A stretch of DNA of 64,000 bases, from the NCBI RefSeq assembly GCF_015832195.1, contig NC_052018.1:55799666-55863665 (forward strand). Direction: 5' to 3'. The position numbers and the translations under genes are program-made. This DNA comes from Motacilla alba alba (taxonomy: Eukaryota; Chordata; Aves; Passeriformes; Motacillidae). Of the stretch, positions 13,098 to 24,441 are shown piece after piece. The notes under the pieces were generated by a model. The model had not been told where the DNA came from. It ran no database searches and saw nothing but the letters and a program-made list of their open reading frames with translations. Each line of letters begins with the position of its first letter. Position 1 is the first letter of the stretch.

Positions 13098-13419
13098 GCA
13101 AAAGGCTGCTCATATGAAAGAAATTAGGAGAGATGAAGAGATTTTAGGGATTAATAAAGGAGCTGGCAAAGCAATGTCATAATGGATTTCAGGTCTGTTA
13201 TCTGTATCCTAACCAACTCTCTATTTGCTGTGTAGCAAAAAAATTCCTTTTTTCTGTCAAGATGAACATTCTTAGCTTAAGTTGTTCTACCTTTGTTTTT
13301 TTAATTGCGGTAACTTAAATATTAAAATTATTTATATTAAATTTGTTTATGTTAAACTTATATTAAATATAAATCACTGTGATTAACCGGTAATAGAAAA
13401 ATTGATAGCGGTAACTCTA

Positions 13420-13541
13420 TTGAAAATCCATCTGGACACTGTGCTGGGCAGCCAGCTGCAGGTGGCCCTGCTTGAGCAGGGGACTTGGAACAGGTCACCT
13501 TCAGAGGTGCCTTCCAAAACATTCTATGATTCTGTGATTCA
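13420..13541 (+). mobile_element. CR1 LINE 3' end, 5'-truncated
   Basis: The plus strand follows the avian CR1 3' end: CATCTGGACACTGTGCTGGG, then GGTGGCCCTGCTTGAGCAGG, then an AGAGGTGCCTTCCAA block. It closes with the diagnostic tail ATTCTATGATTCTGTGATTC ending near 13541. CR1 copies in birds are usually truncated at the 5' end in this way, and this one keeps only about 120 bp. No coding sequence remains. Confidence 0.85.
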
Positions 13542-14043
13542 TATACGTAAATTGGTATTATATGTTTACATAGAACCACACATTTCTAACACAAGAGCAC
13601 TAAAAGGTCACAGTTAAATGCTAATAATTTGAGGCAGACAAAATGTTATTTTTAGTCCTATTTGTCAGTGTGAGAAGCATGTAGAGATGCAGGGTTAGAA
13701 TTCATCATGTCTAATATCAGCCATCTCGAATTTGGGTATTTAGTCTAAGACAGCTCTTTTGTAATCATGCCTCTACAGAAATAACAGAGGCTGCTGGTGT
13801 GCAACCAAATACCTCCTGCATGGACAGGACCCTGAGGCAAAGCTCTCCATTCATTCCTGCTCAGGGCTTGTCTTGGAAGGAGACTGGGAGAAAATTAGCA
13901 CCTACACAGAATATCAAAGGTATACAGCTAGATGAGATACAGTTCATGCAGAATCTAGAAAGGGCAGTGAAATTTCCTCTAGCTGTAGAATGACAGAATG
14001 TATGAGTAGGTATAATAATTAACTTGGGGAAGAAATTCCCTTT

Positions 14044-14670
14044 TGTGCTGGTTTTGACCAGCATAGAGTTAGTTTTCTTCATAGTGTAGGGCTGTGTTTT
14101 GGATTTGGGATGAATACAGGGTTGATAACATAGAAATGTTGGTTGGGGTTTTTTTTTTTGTGGGTTGTTTTGGTGGTGTGGGGTTTTTTTGGTTTTGTTT
14201 TGTTTTTGCTGAACAGGCCTTACACAGAGCCAAGACCTTTTCTGCTTTTCGTACTAATGCATGAGAGGTTGGGATGAGACACATCAGGAGCAGGTGACTC
14301 AAACTGACCAAAGGGATATTCCAGACCATATGGAATGCTCAGTACAGAAAGTGGGGGCAAGAAGGAGAAAGGAGGGACATTTGGAATGACGGCGTTGTCT
14401 TCCCAAGTCACTGTGATGCAGTGATGTGATGCAGCCCTGCTCTTCTGGAGATGGCTGAACACTTGCCTGCCCATGAGAAGCAGGGAATTAATGCCTTATT
14501 TTGCCCCTCTTGTTTGCATTGCTTTTGCTTTCTTCATGCTTTCTTCTGCTTTATCTGATCCTGCAGGTTCTCCAGCTTTTACCCTTATGATTCTCTCCCA
14601 GTCCAGCTGGTGGAGGAGTGAGTGAGCAGCTGTGTGGGGCTTGGTTGCTGATTGAGCTTAAACCACGACG
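14044..14670 (+). mobile_element. Solo LTR of an avian endogenous retrovirus
   Basis: The LTR begins TGTGCTGGTTTTGACCAGCA and ends with AGCTTAAACCACGACG. In between come the family's landmarks in order: CTTACACAGAGCCAAGACC-TTTTCTGC near 14219-14243, CAAAGGGATATTCCAGACCA near 14309, GTCTTCCCAAGTCAC near 14397, and GAGATGGCTGAACACTTGCC near 14447. A G/T-rich low-complexity expansion sits at about 14142-14208. The TATA region near 14335-14350 is degraded. No gag, pol or env sequence flanks it, so it is a solo LTR. The family matches a common passerine LTR, which I recall as the TguLTR5 type; the name is unverified. Clear target-site duplications are not visible. Confidence 0.8.
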
Positions 14671-15926
14671 CCATTCTAGATGACAAAGTCAGGTGAGATG
14701 GATCTGGATCCTGATGTCTTGCTTGAGACGGTCAATTGCTTAGAAGGTCCAGGGCAGAAATAAACCTGAACAATGTTTTCCACATTCCAGTCTGGCTAGT
14801 CAGACCTTTTTGCTACCAATGATTCTCCACTATGAATATCTATAAGTTCTTTCTTATCATTTTCTGAAGAAGAAATAATTTTCTGGTTTTTCTTTGGATT
14901 TTCTTACTTGTCCTTCTGAAATTGAGAGGCATATAGAACATGTAAAGTAGAACTCATATGCAGTTTCCAGGAACAAATATATTACAGAATCAAGACACTA
15001 TTAATGTCTCTTGAGTAGTCCTCTAAAAATCATTACAGCTTTTAAAGAATTCTAATTAGGCATGTCTGAAGCGCCAAATCCAGGTGGATTTTCACCCACT
15101 TCCAATAATATGACCACTCTGAGCCCTCACTGAAATAGATCATATCTCTGGAATCTAACTGTAATGGAGATCAGGTTCTGACTTATCCCATAACCTCCCA
15201 AAATAAAGTGAAGTTGCTCTGATGCAGCGTGTTTTAAAGCTCTGTGGGGGTTACAGCTGCATGCCTGTTAACATATCCTCCAGTTGCTTTCATTTAGTAG
15301 CTACAAAATATAGCACTAAAGCAGAGAGGAGAATGGTGAGATGGGTCATTCTTCTCCTCTCTTTGCCCTGATTTTCTGGGTTTGCTGTGTGCTCATATAG
15401 TACTTTCCTGTACTCATCTATGGAGTAATGCTATATTGTCAGCATCTGCTTCTCACATGAAGCAAAATGGGACTGCAGCTGCAGCATGGAGGGGAAGAAA
15501 TATCATTTCTATCCATGATTTTGTTTTTTCTTAACAACTGTTCCAAGATGAATATTTTAAGGTAAGAAAAGTGCCGTTTCCATAAAAAGGCCCCGTCATA
15601 ATTTTTTTAATGCCTAAATATATATTTGATCAACAAATCCCTGTCTCTACAACATCTTTCTTAGGAGCTAAACTAAAGAACTCTAAGCATATGCCTTCAG
15701 TGTGGTCAGGCTGAAAGGAATTCAGTGAAACAATTTTAGTGGATTTGTATTTTTTTTGTACTCAATGTAAGGAAGAAAAGATCCATTTCAAAAATCTAAA
15801 TTGCTGCCTGAAGTTAGGCAAATTCTACATACCCTGCCAGTCACATACAGTCTGCAATATTAAGCAGGCCCTCATTTAAAAAGATACATCAGCACAGATC
15901 ATGTCAATCAAGACACAATTTCAAAT

Positions 15927-15976
15927 ATTACTACTATTACTATTATTAATACTATTACTATTATTGATTATTGTTA
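15927..15976. repeat. Imperfect ATT/ACT trinucleotide microsatellite
   Basis: About 50 bp of mixed ATT and ACT triplets (TACTACTATTACTATTATTA and similar). The interruptions suggest an old array. Confidence 0.85.
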
Positions 15977-17840
15977 AGACAAAATAACATGAAATCTATG
16001 ATGTTTGGTATTCTGAATTAAGCACATCATATAGAAGTCATCTCAGGTAGACAAGAACACATAGGGAATTTTCTTTAGAAGATCGTTGTCTGATCTGATT
16101 CTGATGTTGCCTTGCTACAAGATGAACTGGGTGTGGACAAAAACAACTTGTTTCTGAGTTCACCAACATCACCAAGGATGTTGCAGTTTGGAAGAAGCTG
16201 TGATGGTTCCTCTGGACCCTGTCCCAAATCCTCTTCCTATGTTTAAAGAACACACATTTTTAAAATTCACATGTATTAAATCTGATGATAATTCTGCAAA
16301 GTTAATTTCAATGAGGCAATGAAATTCATAGTATACTCATAGATATACTGTGAATGCACTCATCATTGTTTGCTTAATGAAAGCAATTAAAACCCAGAAA
16401 AAAAATTACATTAGTTCCAAGTAGTTCTGGTCAGGCCACATAACCATAAATACGATAATGCCTCTTTTTTATTTATAAATGATTCACCAGGTTGACTACA
16501 TGACCCACACCGAAGGTGAATTTCAAAAATTATATCTTCACTTAGCAAATCATTTAAAGGAATGAGAACTGCCTAAAAACTGGCAAAGGCTGCATTATTG
16601 CTCACATATGCCATTCATACTGCTTTAATGAGGATTTATAAGTGTTTGGAGGTTGTCAAAACACCTGTTTGTGGGTCAGGAATAGACTGTCCAGTCTGAA
16701 GACATGTGAGCCTTTACCAAACAATGCCTGCAGGACAAAGGACAGCATGGGGAAATATGGCTGTTCTAAAACTTACTTAGATATTAAACTTTAGGGGGGA
16801 AAAAATAAGGCATTGAAATTATACCCATCTGAATGCTCTTAAAATGACCCTGTAATGAGCACAGCTTAACCAGGGATGCATACTGGATCATATTGCATTT
16901 GATTTTGGAACAATTTAGTTATGATTAAAGGCAATAACAATGATGATCATCATCACCAGATCATCACATGCTATTGTTCTTGTTTCTATACTGTACAAGA
17001 GATACATATTGAACTAAACCCCGCTGCAGAGAGAATCAATGCTCTAATTTAGATCTGTGTGGCCAGCAGGTAAACAGGCTGCACTGCTGTGGGTACAGCC
17101 TGTTTCCCTGGAGGAGTTGAAATATATTCCATGCATCCCTGTGCAAACTGAGATTGGAGATGATTTCAAGGTTACATGTCAAGCTGATGTCCATGCTATA
17201 GTCATTCCATCAGGCTAAACTGCAGGCCTGCAGGACTTCAAAAATGCAGCTCATGGTTTTACTCTCAGCTCTGTGACCTCGCTACTGAAACCTGAAAACC
17301 ACTAAGAATGACAGTAATTGCAACAGGACAAACAGCTCCCCAGTGATTTTATTGAAAGGAGAGTCTATGTAAGTGCAAATGAATTAACATTTCCTGAAGA
17401 TAAGGCTCAAGGAGTCAGAAAAAGATACTCTTCCAAGGGTAAAGGTTTGAATAGGTAAAAACAAAGCTGGTGATATATGACCTGGGTTTTTTTTCGACAG
17501 ATCAATAATGATTTTTAGGGCTGCTGTCTCTCTCTATTGCTCCAAATATTGTTAACCATTTGATACAAAAAGGCCCAAAAAACTAATAAAATATGGTTTC
17601 TCGTGTATCTAAATATCCAGTCCTATCCAACTTTTTTTTATTACCTTGTGAACAATCATTAGCTGAAATGGCATCATTGTGTGTAGGAACATTATGAGAA
17701 GAGCACCTCAGATTCCCTTTGCATAGGAAAGTAGCTTAACAATCTTTAGAAGATCTGTCAGACAAGATCAGATGGCTGGATTTTACTAATGAAGGGTCTC
17801 TGGATGCATAGCTTCACAGTCCCAGGTCTGAACAAATAAA

Positions 17841-17880
17841 TAAAAACAAACAAACAAATGTTTGTTTGGGTTTTTTTTTT
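17841..17880. repeat. CAAA tract and short palindrome followed by T run
   Basis: CAAACAAA (17851-17858) and TTTGTTTG (17861-17868) form a perfect 8-bp inverted repeat around a TG centre. They are flanked by a CAAA-type simple repeat and a T run. The motif also matches forkhead-type cores, but low complexity is the simpler reading. Confidence 0.6.
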
Positions 17881-18734
17881 TCTAAAATTGAGGTAGACTT
17901 TTGCATGTGTCGTACATGTCAATGAATTCCAAAGGAAGTTTTACCATTTTTCTGTGGGAGTAGAGCTGGTACTCAATTTTCCTATTACTCTGAGGGACAC
18001 CTTGTAAAATATTACCTTGTTTATGGTAAAAAACACATGATGAAACATACTGCCTTTGCCCCTAACACTTCTTCCACTGAGAAGAGTCAAGTGAAAAAAT
18101 GACAAAGCACCAATATTCAGATTTTTACTTTGGTCTTTTGTTTCTTAGAGAAAATTGTGTTAATGTATTCTGAAAGATTGGGTTTTCCACAATAAGACAA
18201 AAGAAACACTAAAATGAAACAGTGAAAATAGTATTTTCCCCCCAGAACTGTCACAAAAAGAATTCTGTCGGAAAAAATGTGTTAAGTGAAAGTGTGTTAT
18301 CTTTGAAATAAAGACTTTATTGAAACAAAAATTTAATCAAAGTGGGTTTTAATAGAACAAGTAAAAATTGAAATAGGCTTTGAAAGGAAAATATACAATT
18401 GAGTGAGAAGAGTATGGGCAAAAGTTACATTAGATGGGATGAAACTAGACTATGTGTTCTGAAAATGTGCAAATCATTGTAAATTTTTCCCACAAACAGA
18501 TAAAAAAAAAGTGACTATCAAAGGCTACATAAGCACTTAGAAGAATAAGGTACCTATCATCCTGTTTACTAAACATCTATAGGTTGGTGTGTTAAAGTTA
18601 GCCTTTTTTCTTTCCCAGATTTTCAGAACCTTGAGCTTCAGCCAAGAAGTGGAGCTTCAGCTCACATAGATGATGTTTCAATGATGCCCAGCTCTCACTG
18701 CTATCTTGCTGCCTCTTGACACTCCAAGAGTCAC

Positions 18735-19296
18735 ACAGCCACTTTACCACTCCTTCACCTGGATCGCTCCTGGACTGGACAGAGAATCAGAAGGGTAAAA
18801 GCTGGAGAACCTGCGGGATCAGATAAAGACAATTGATTGAAGAAAGCAAAAGCCCTGCAAACAAGCAAAGCAAAACACAGCATTAATTCCCTGCTTCCCA
18901 TGGGCAAGCAGATGTTAAGCCATCTCCAGAAGAGCAGGGCTGCATCACATGTAACAGTGATGGGAAGACAAACACCATCATTCCAAATGTTCCTCCTTCC
19001 TCCTCCTTCCCCCCACTTTATATAATGAGCATGATGTCATATGGTCTGGAATATCTCTTTGATCAGTTTGGGTCACCTGCCCCTGCTATGTCTCCTCCCA
19101 GCCTCCTGTGCACCCCCCACCCCCTTGCCAGCATGGCAGTATGAAAAGCAGAAAAGGCCTTGGCTCTGTGTAAACCCTGCTCAGCAATAAAAAAAAATAT
19201 CTCTTCCACCCCCTTCCATTCAGCACGAATCCAAAACACAGCCCCTTACTCGCCACTGTGAAGAAAGTTAACTCTACCCCAGCCAAAACCAGCACA
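18735..19296 (-). mobile_element. Second LTR of the same avian ERV family, inverted
   Basis: On the minus strand this starts TGTGCTGGTTTTGGCTGGGG (element start at 19296 in plus coordinates). It follows the same landmarks as the 14.0 kb copy. The plus strand shows the reversed blocks GGCTTTGGC-like TTGGCTCTGTGTAAACC near 19158, TATGGTCTGGAATATC near 19040, TGGGCAAGCAGATGTTAAGC near 18901 and GGGTAAAAGCTGGAGAACC near 18794. Unlike the other copy, it keeps an intact TATA-like box (TATATAAAG on the minus strand, near 19015-19024) and a CRE-like TGACATCA beside it. The element's 3' terminus with the conserved AAACCACGAC end is missing or unrecognisable, so the left boundary is approximate. No internal retroviral sequence is present. 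Confidence 0.78.
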
Positions 19297-22200
19297 ATCC
19301 CAAACTAACTTTGGATGCAAAGTTGCCTAAGGATTTGCCTAAGTAATTGATTTTCTTCTCCGTATTTCTTCTCTTCTACTTGGCCCACCCATGTGGTGGA
19401 TCAAATAGGAAAATGTGAGCTGTCACTAGAGCTGGAGATGTCCAGAGGAACAGACATGGGCATGTGATCTAGCACTATGAGGTTAAGTAGTCAGGTCAAG
19501 GTCCTGACCAACCATAAAATCATCCATTAATGAAACATCCCTTCTACCCAGTGGACAGGCTGATCCAAAACCTCTGCAAACCCACCTGGCTTCAACAGGC
19601 TTTAGAGCAAATTTTCATGAGCTTCCTAAAACCTTGCCTCATAAAGCCTCTCTTGCAGGTGAAATTCTGAAGGGAAAGATACTGGGATATTTAATCAACA
19701 AGAGCTTTAATCAGATTTCCTAGATGTTAAAATGCAGTGAATTGGAACATCAAGGATTAGAGGTCTGAAGAGCTTCAACTGACATCCTTGTCCACACACT
19801 TTACAGTGTATATTTCCCATAACATGAGCTCTCGTTGGAACAAATCAGTGCTCTTGTCAACAGCATCCTACAAAGAGCCTCTTATAAAGTGTGAATTGAA
19901 CAAAACCCATGAATTCTCTCAGAAGTAAGATGGCACATGGCAAATATTTATCATTTCCTTGCTTTAAATGTAACTCAAAATAATTTACTCTGGTTTGCCT
20001 TTAAGATGTATTTTGTCTTCAAGTCAGGAAAACGCATCTATTTCTAACACTGCATTTCTTGTCTTTTTTAAGCATGTGAACTTAAAACTTCTTTATTGTT
20101 GCTTTTAAATAGAATGTTTTATGTTTAAGAGCATTACATTTGAAAGAGATATTTTTAGACATCTGAAGTGACATGCAATGAAAAAAATAGCTCTGTCTGT
20201 TTTCAAATGAGCTCCAGGTTGGAGAAAATACTCCATTGCCTGCCTATGAATCAAGCAGTGAAAGAATAAAAAATAAAGTACTTTCTGTCTCAGCTTTGTA
20301 AGCCAAATCTTGGGTGCATCTCTGTTGCACACAGCACCACAGCAGAAGAAGGAATAGAGTGTCTCTGTGTATTAGGGAGCATTTTTCATCTCATATATCA
20401 CCGTCTTTTTGGTGTTGTAGTTCCAGAGAGTCAGCTAATCTTCTTCTACATTCACATCAAGACAAATAATTCAAAATAATAATTTGAGGTGTTGGGGTTT
20501 TTTTATAATTTGTCTTCCCTACCACTCCTGCCTGTTCTTCCCTCCACAATAGATGGATACAGCAGATGTGTCAGCAGTGAGCTTTTTTAGCCAAATGCCT
20601 TGTTGAGTTCAACCCACGTGTCTGCCTAACAATGAGTAGAGCATTCCTTGCAGTGGCCTTGGTGCATTACAAAAGGATTTAGTGTCACCACTTTCCAAGC
20701 TGCATAACAATTTCTTATAAATATTACAGGAAATAACAAAAGCACTCTTGCACACACTTCAGCTCAAAAGCAGTCATTCAGAAGTAAGCAGAATGACTGA
20801 AAGAGTTACTTCAGTGAAGTATTTTCTGAGATTTTTTTGAAACACCAACCAAAGTCCACTGGCCATACACAAATTACTTCTTGTGAAGATTGCTGGAAGA
20901 GGAAAGTTAATATGAGAGCTGCTGGCAAGAATAGTAGAGAAACAACTGCTGGCTACAGAAGTCTGTTTAGGACTCTGAAAACAAGAGGTAATCAAATAGA
21001 GAGCAAATAGAAAGGGTCAGTTCTCTGTGGCTGGGCAAAGCTGGATTGAAGAGCAGGGAAAAGGGAAGAGTATTCCTGAGTAGTTTAGGTCTAAGAGGGA
21101 AGATGTGTTCTTGGAGGCATGAGAAGCATCAGGTTTGTCAGGCAGACGAAGATGAACCTGAATACTTATAAGCAAAAAGCTAACAGAAGATTACTGTAGC
21201 TGGTGAATCAATTATCTCAGTGGGGAAGATTTAGGCAGTGAAGAGCTGGAAGAGATGATGGAGGAATTCAGCAGTTTTGACACTGGGAAATTTTTAACTG
21301 CAAAGACTGGAAAGGTGAAACAAAGGAGTCTCAGAGCAGAGACTGAGTGGAATTATAGCAAGATGGGAAAAAATGCACTGTTGTGCTTCACTTATTTAGA
21401 GGTCTCTGGGCTATTTGACACCTAAACACTTTGCATCTGATTTCCAAACCCTGGTGAGTTTTGCTTTGAAAACTTGTCACTTCTCTAAACAGCACAAATG
21501 ACAGCAAAAACTTCTAAATGGAGCAGCTAATTTGAACCTTTCAGGTAAGTGGGACAAAATAAATAGAGGTAAAGGGTGTCATCCTTGGAGTTGCGGATGT
21601 TCCCTCAAAGCTGCCCTAAAATCCACAGAGTCTTTCAGGGTCAGCTTTCTGCCTGCACTGTGCAGAGCAGCTCTGTTGTACTTCAGAGCGTGCAGGGACT
21701 CTGCTGTGCACCCAACGCGGGGACGCCTGGCTCAGCCCCCAGCAGTGTGACCTGAAGTGACACCCTGATGATTAGTGAGGTTCTTATTATTGGACTCCTC
21801 AAGAGCATGCTGTGGGCTGCAGGGGGTAGGCAGAGCTTGGACAGCACACATCTGTCTATGTGATCAGAATGACCAATCTACCTTTATGAGATTCTTTTAA
21901 AACAAAGAATGATCTTTGTTAGGCCCTGGGGGGCCCTTACCACCAGTGTGAGGAATACTTATTAACCATAAAACCATGTTTAAATGGATAATATTCAATA
22001 TTCTTGCAGGGGAGTGAAAATCACCAGGCTTGCTTGGGCAAAGGTAACTCTGTGACACAGAATCAAGAGACAGACCCACACCCCAGCCTGTGGCCCCAGG
22101 CTCTCCAGACATGACTGCCGACTCTAGCTTTGCTAGACTGGCTGCATCAGAAGGGGCCTCCCCGTGCATTTTAGAGTAAAACTGGGTTCTGAATAGTGTC

Positions 22201-22394
22201 AGTTAATTCTCTGCTTTCATGCCCACGCAACCTCACTAGGGGTATACCTGATTTTGAAATCACTTCTGTACTTTTATTTAGCCTCCACACAGATAATTAC
22301 AGCAGTGTGGTATCACTGTGGCTAGCCACATCACATTGTCTCCCCTGTGTAAAAGGGAAGGATGTTTTGTCCTCTTAAGATTATTTATTTTTCC

Positions 22395-22417
22395 TTTTTT
22401 TTTTTTTTTTTTTTTAA
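22395..22417. repeat. T homopolymer, about 23 bases
   Basis: An uninterrupted T run, preceded by a TTATTTATTTTTCC leader. It could be an antisense retroposon tail, but no element body is recognisable beside it. Confidence 0.85.
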
Positions 22418-24416
22418 TCCTGAGCTTTCAGCAACATTGAAACAAAGGACTGAAATTCTTTTAAAAGTTAGATGAAAAATTCAGGCCTTCCTTTACCAAT
22501 TTCTCTTTGTTTTGTGATCTCCCAGAGTAGGGTGGGTCATTGTGGAAAATATGGAGAAGAAGAAATATTGCATTAGGAACAAAAAACCAACATGATAAAA
22601 TGAATCTAGAAAGAAAATAAGGAATAGGGAGTCAAAAGGAATAATTTCCAAAACATTTCTAAATGTGTACCTCTTTATGCCATAGCACTGTCAATGTGTG
22701 TTGACATAGCCATCAGAGCAGTCTCTCTGGGATTCAATATTTCACAAGGTTGGAAATTCTGTAGAGAACAGATTTGTGTCTGTCTCACTCTGCATCTCCT
22801 TTGAAGATGAATATGAACATACAAGCTTGGATAGACTTGGATTCTGTTTGGAGGGAAGGAAGGTGAAACAAGACACAAAAAATTATTTCACCCATCCCAC
22901 TTAAATTTATTATCAAACCTCCGATATCTTAAGTTCTTGCACACTTAGTGTTACTCAATACAAGTAATCTCTAGAAGGAATTCAGGATCAGAGTCCCAGA
23001 AAAGCAAAATATGATTTTGATTCCCAGAAAGAAAAATATTATTTATCTGTGTAAATAGGAACTAGGGAGAAGCCCCAGTAGCCATCCTCCACAAATCTGT
23101 GTGCAAAATGGTGAAACTCTTCTTCCTAAGCTCAGAATTAGAAGCATTGTGACACCATTTTATGGCACCTGGGAACATTTTCCAATAGACAGATCTGTAT
23201 AATATTATTCCATTTAATCTGAACCAAACTTCACTAGTGGGCTGGCAGTTCTGTAGTAGATTTCTTTATGAGTTTGTGTTGACTCTGACATTTTGAATTT
23301 TCTTTCTTCACTGAGGTCATATGAAGATAGACAGAAGACAACACCTACAAATTCCCAGCATGGGAAGGGAAATGATAGCAAAACTTCCCCTATTGCGTAA
23401 CACTAGCAGTGAAGCTATGCATAAATGCATAGCTATCTGTGAGTCCTCCTTGAAAAATAAAAATGTAGTCTATAACTAGCAGTTTGCTTTCCTATGAGAG
23501 CACAGTACAAGTCAGAGTCAGAGCTGGAGGTGACACATAGACGTTTCATGCTTATCTGCATAGTTTAAGGGGCTTTTGAAAATACTTAACAGCCTAGAGT
23601 ACACTTTAAAATATTACAGAAAGCTGAGCAGAGGTGGAAAATAAAATACAATTATTAACCATTTAGGCATATATCTGTATATGTGGCAGAATGTCTACAC
23701 AGTTATTAAAAGAAAATGCAATAACTATCAAATATAAAAGCACCAATCATAATAAAATCCAAGGTCAGATATTGAAAGGAAACCACAACAAAGGTCAGGA
23801 TTGACTGCCTGAATCCTAAACAGATAAGTCACTGACAGCCACAAAAAGATACTTAAGTCTAGGATAGCTCATTTAGTTGTCTTTGTGCATGTAGGAGATG
23901 TCCATTTCAGTCACTGAAATACTGGCTACTCTTAAAGCCAATTTTTGCATTAGACCTTCTTCAAAATGTGGACAGTGCCTGCTATTGTGTGATGGTGACA
24001 CAAAACACACAGGAGGATGAAAATGCACTTTTTATTTGTGCAATTGCCAAACAAAGTCAATGGCAGTGAAGCAGCATAAATTAAATACCAGGAGTGGCAC
24101 ATAGTGAGTGAAATCATGTATTCATAATTAAAAATTGATTGGAGACATAGATTCCTTGTGGTTAAAATAAACCACTTCATGCCTAGCTGCGAATGGAGTT
24201 CAGTTTGGCAGTGTCTGAAAACTGTCATGTCATTAGCCCTTTATAATCCTAACCACATGCTTCCTCTCCTAGCTCCATCACAAAAATCCCAATCCCTGAT
24301 TAAGCATTAATTACCTCCTTCCTTCATTCACAGGTGCTGCAAATAATTCAGTCTCAAAGTAGCACCCACATTACACTTTCATTCAACTGATGGAGCTGAA
24401 AACCAAAATACGTAAG

Positions 24417-24441
24417 TATTATGGCATAAGATGCCATAATA
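24417..24441. repeat. Perfect 10-bp inverted repeat with 5-base loop
   Basis: TATTATGGCA (24417-24426) and TGCCATAATA (24432-24441) are exact reverse complements separated by TAAGA. The short loop allows a cruciform or an RNA hairpin. The stem stops abruptly on both sides, so this is not the end of a longer terminal inverted repeat. Function is unknown. Confidence 0.85.

Larger units (their letters stand above)
14671..18734. other. Non-coding stretch between two LTRs
   Basis: About 4 kb of AT-rich DNA lie between the two oppositely oriented LTR copies. There is no retroviral internal sequence here, so the LTRs do not bracket a provirus. The only clear repeats are the trinucleotide tract at 15927-15976 and the CAAA/TTTG hairpin near 17851. 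No gene was seen. Confidence 0.55.

Noticed and set aside
14044..19296. A provirus bounded by the two LTRs
   Set aside because: The LTRs are in opposite orientation and no gag, pol or env sequence lies between them. They are separate insertions.
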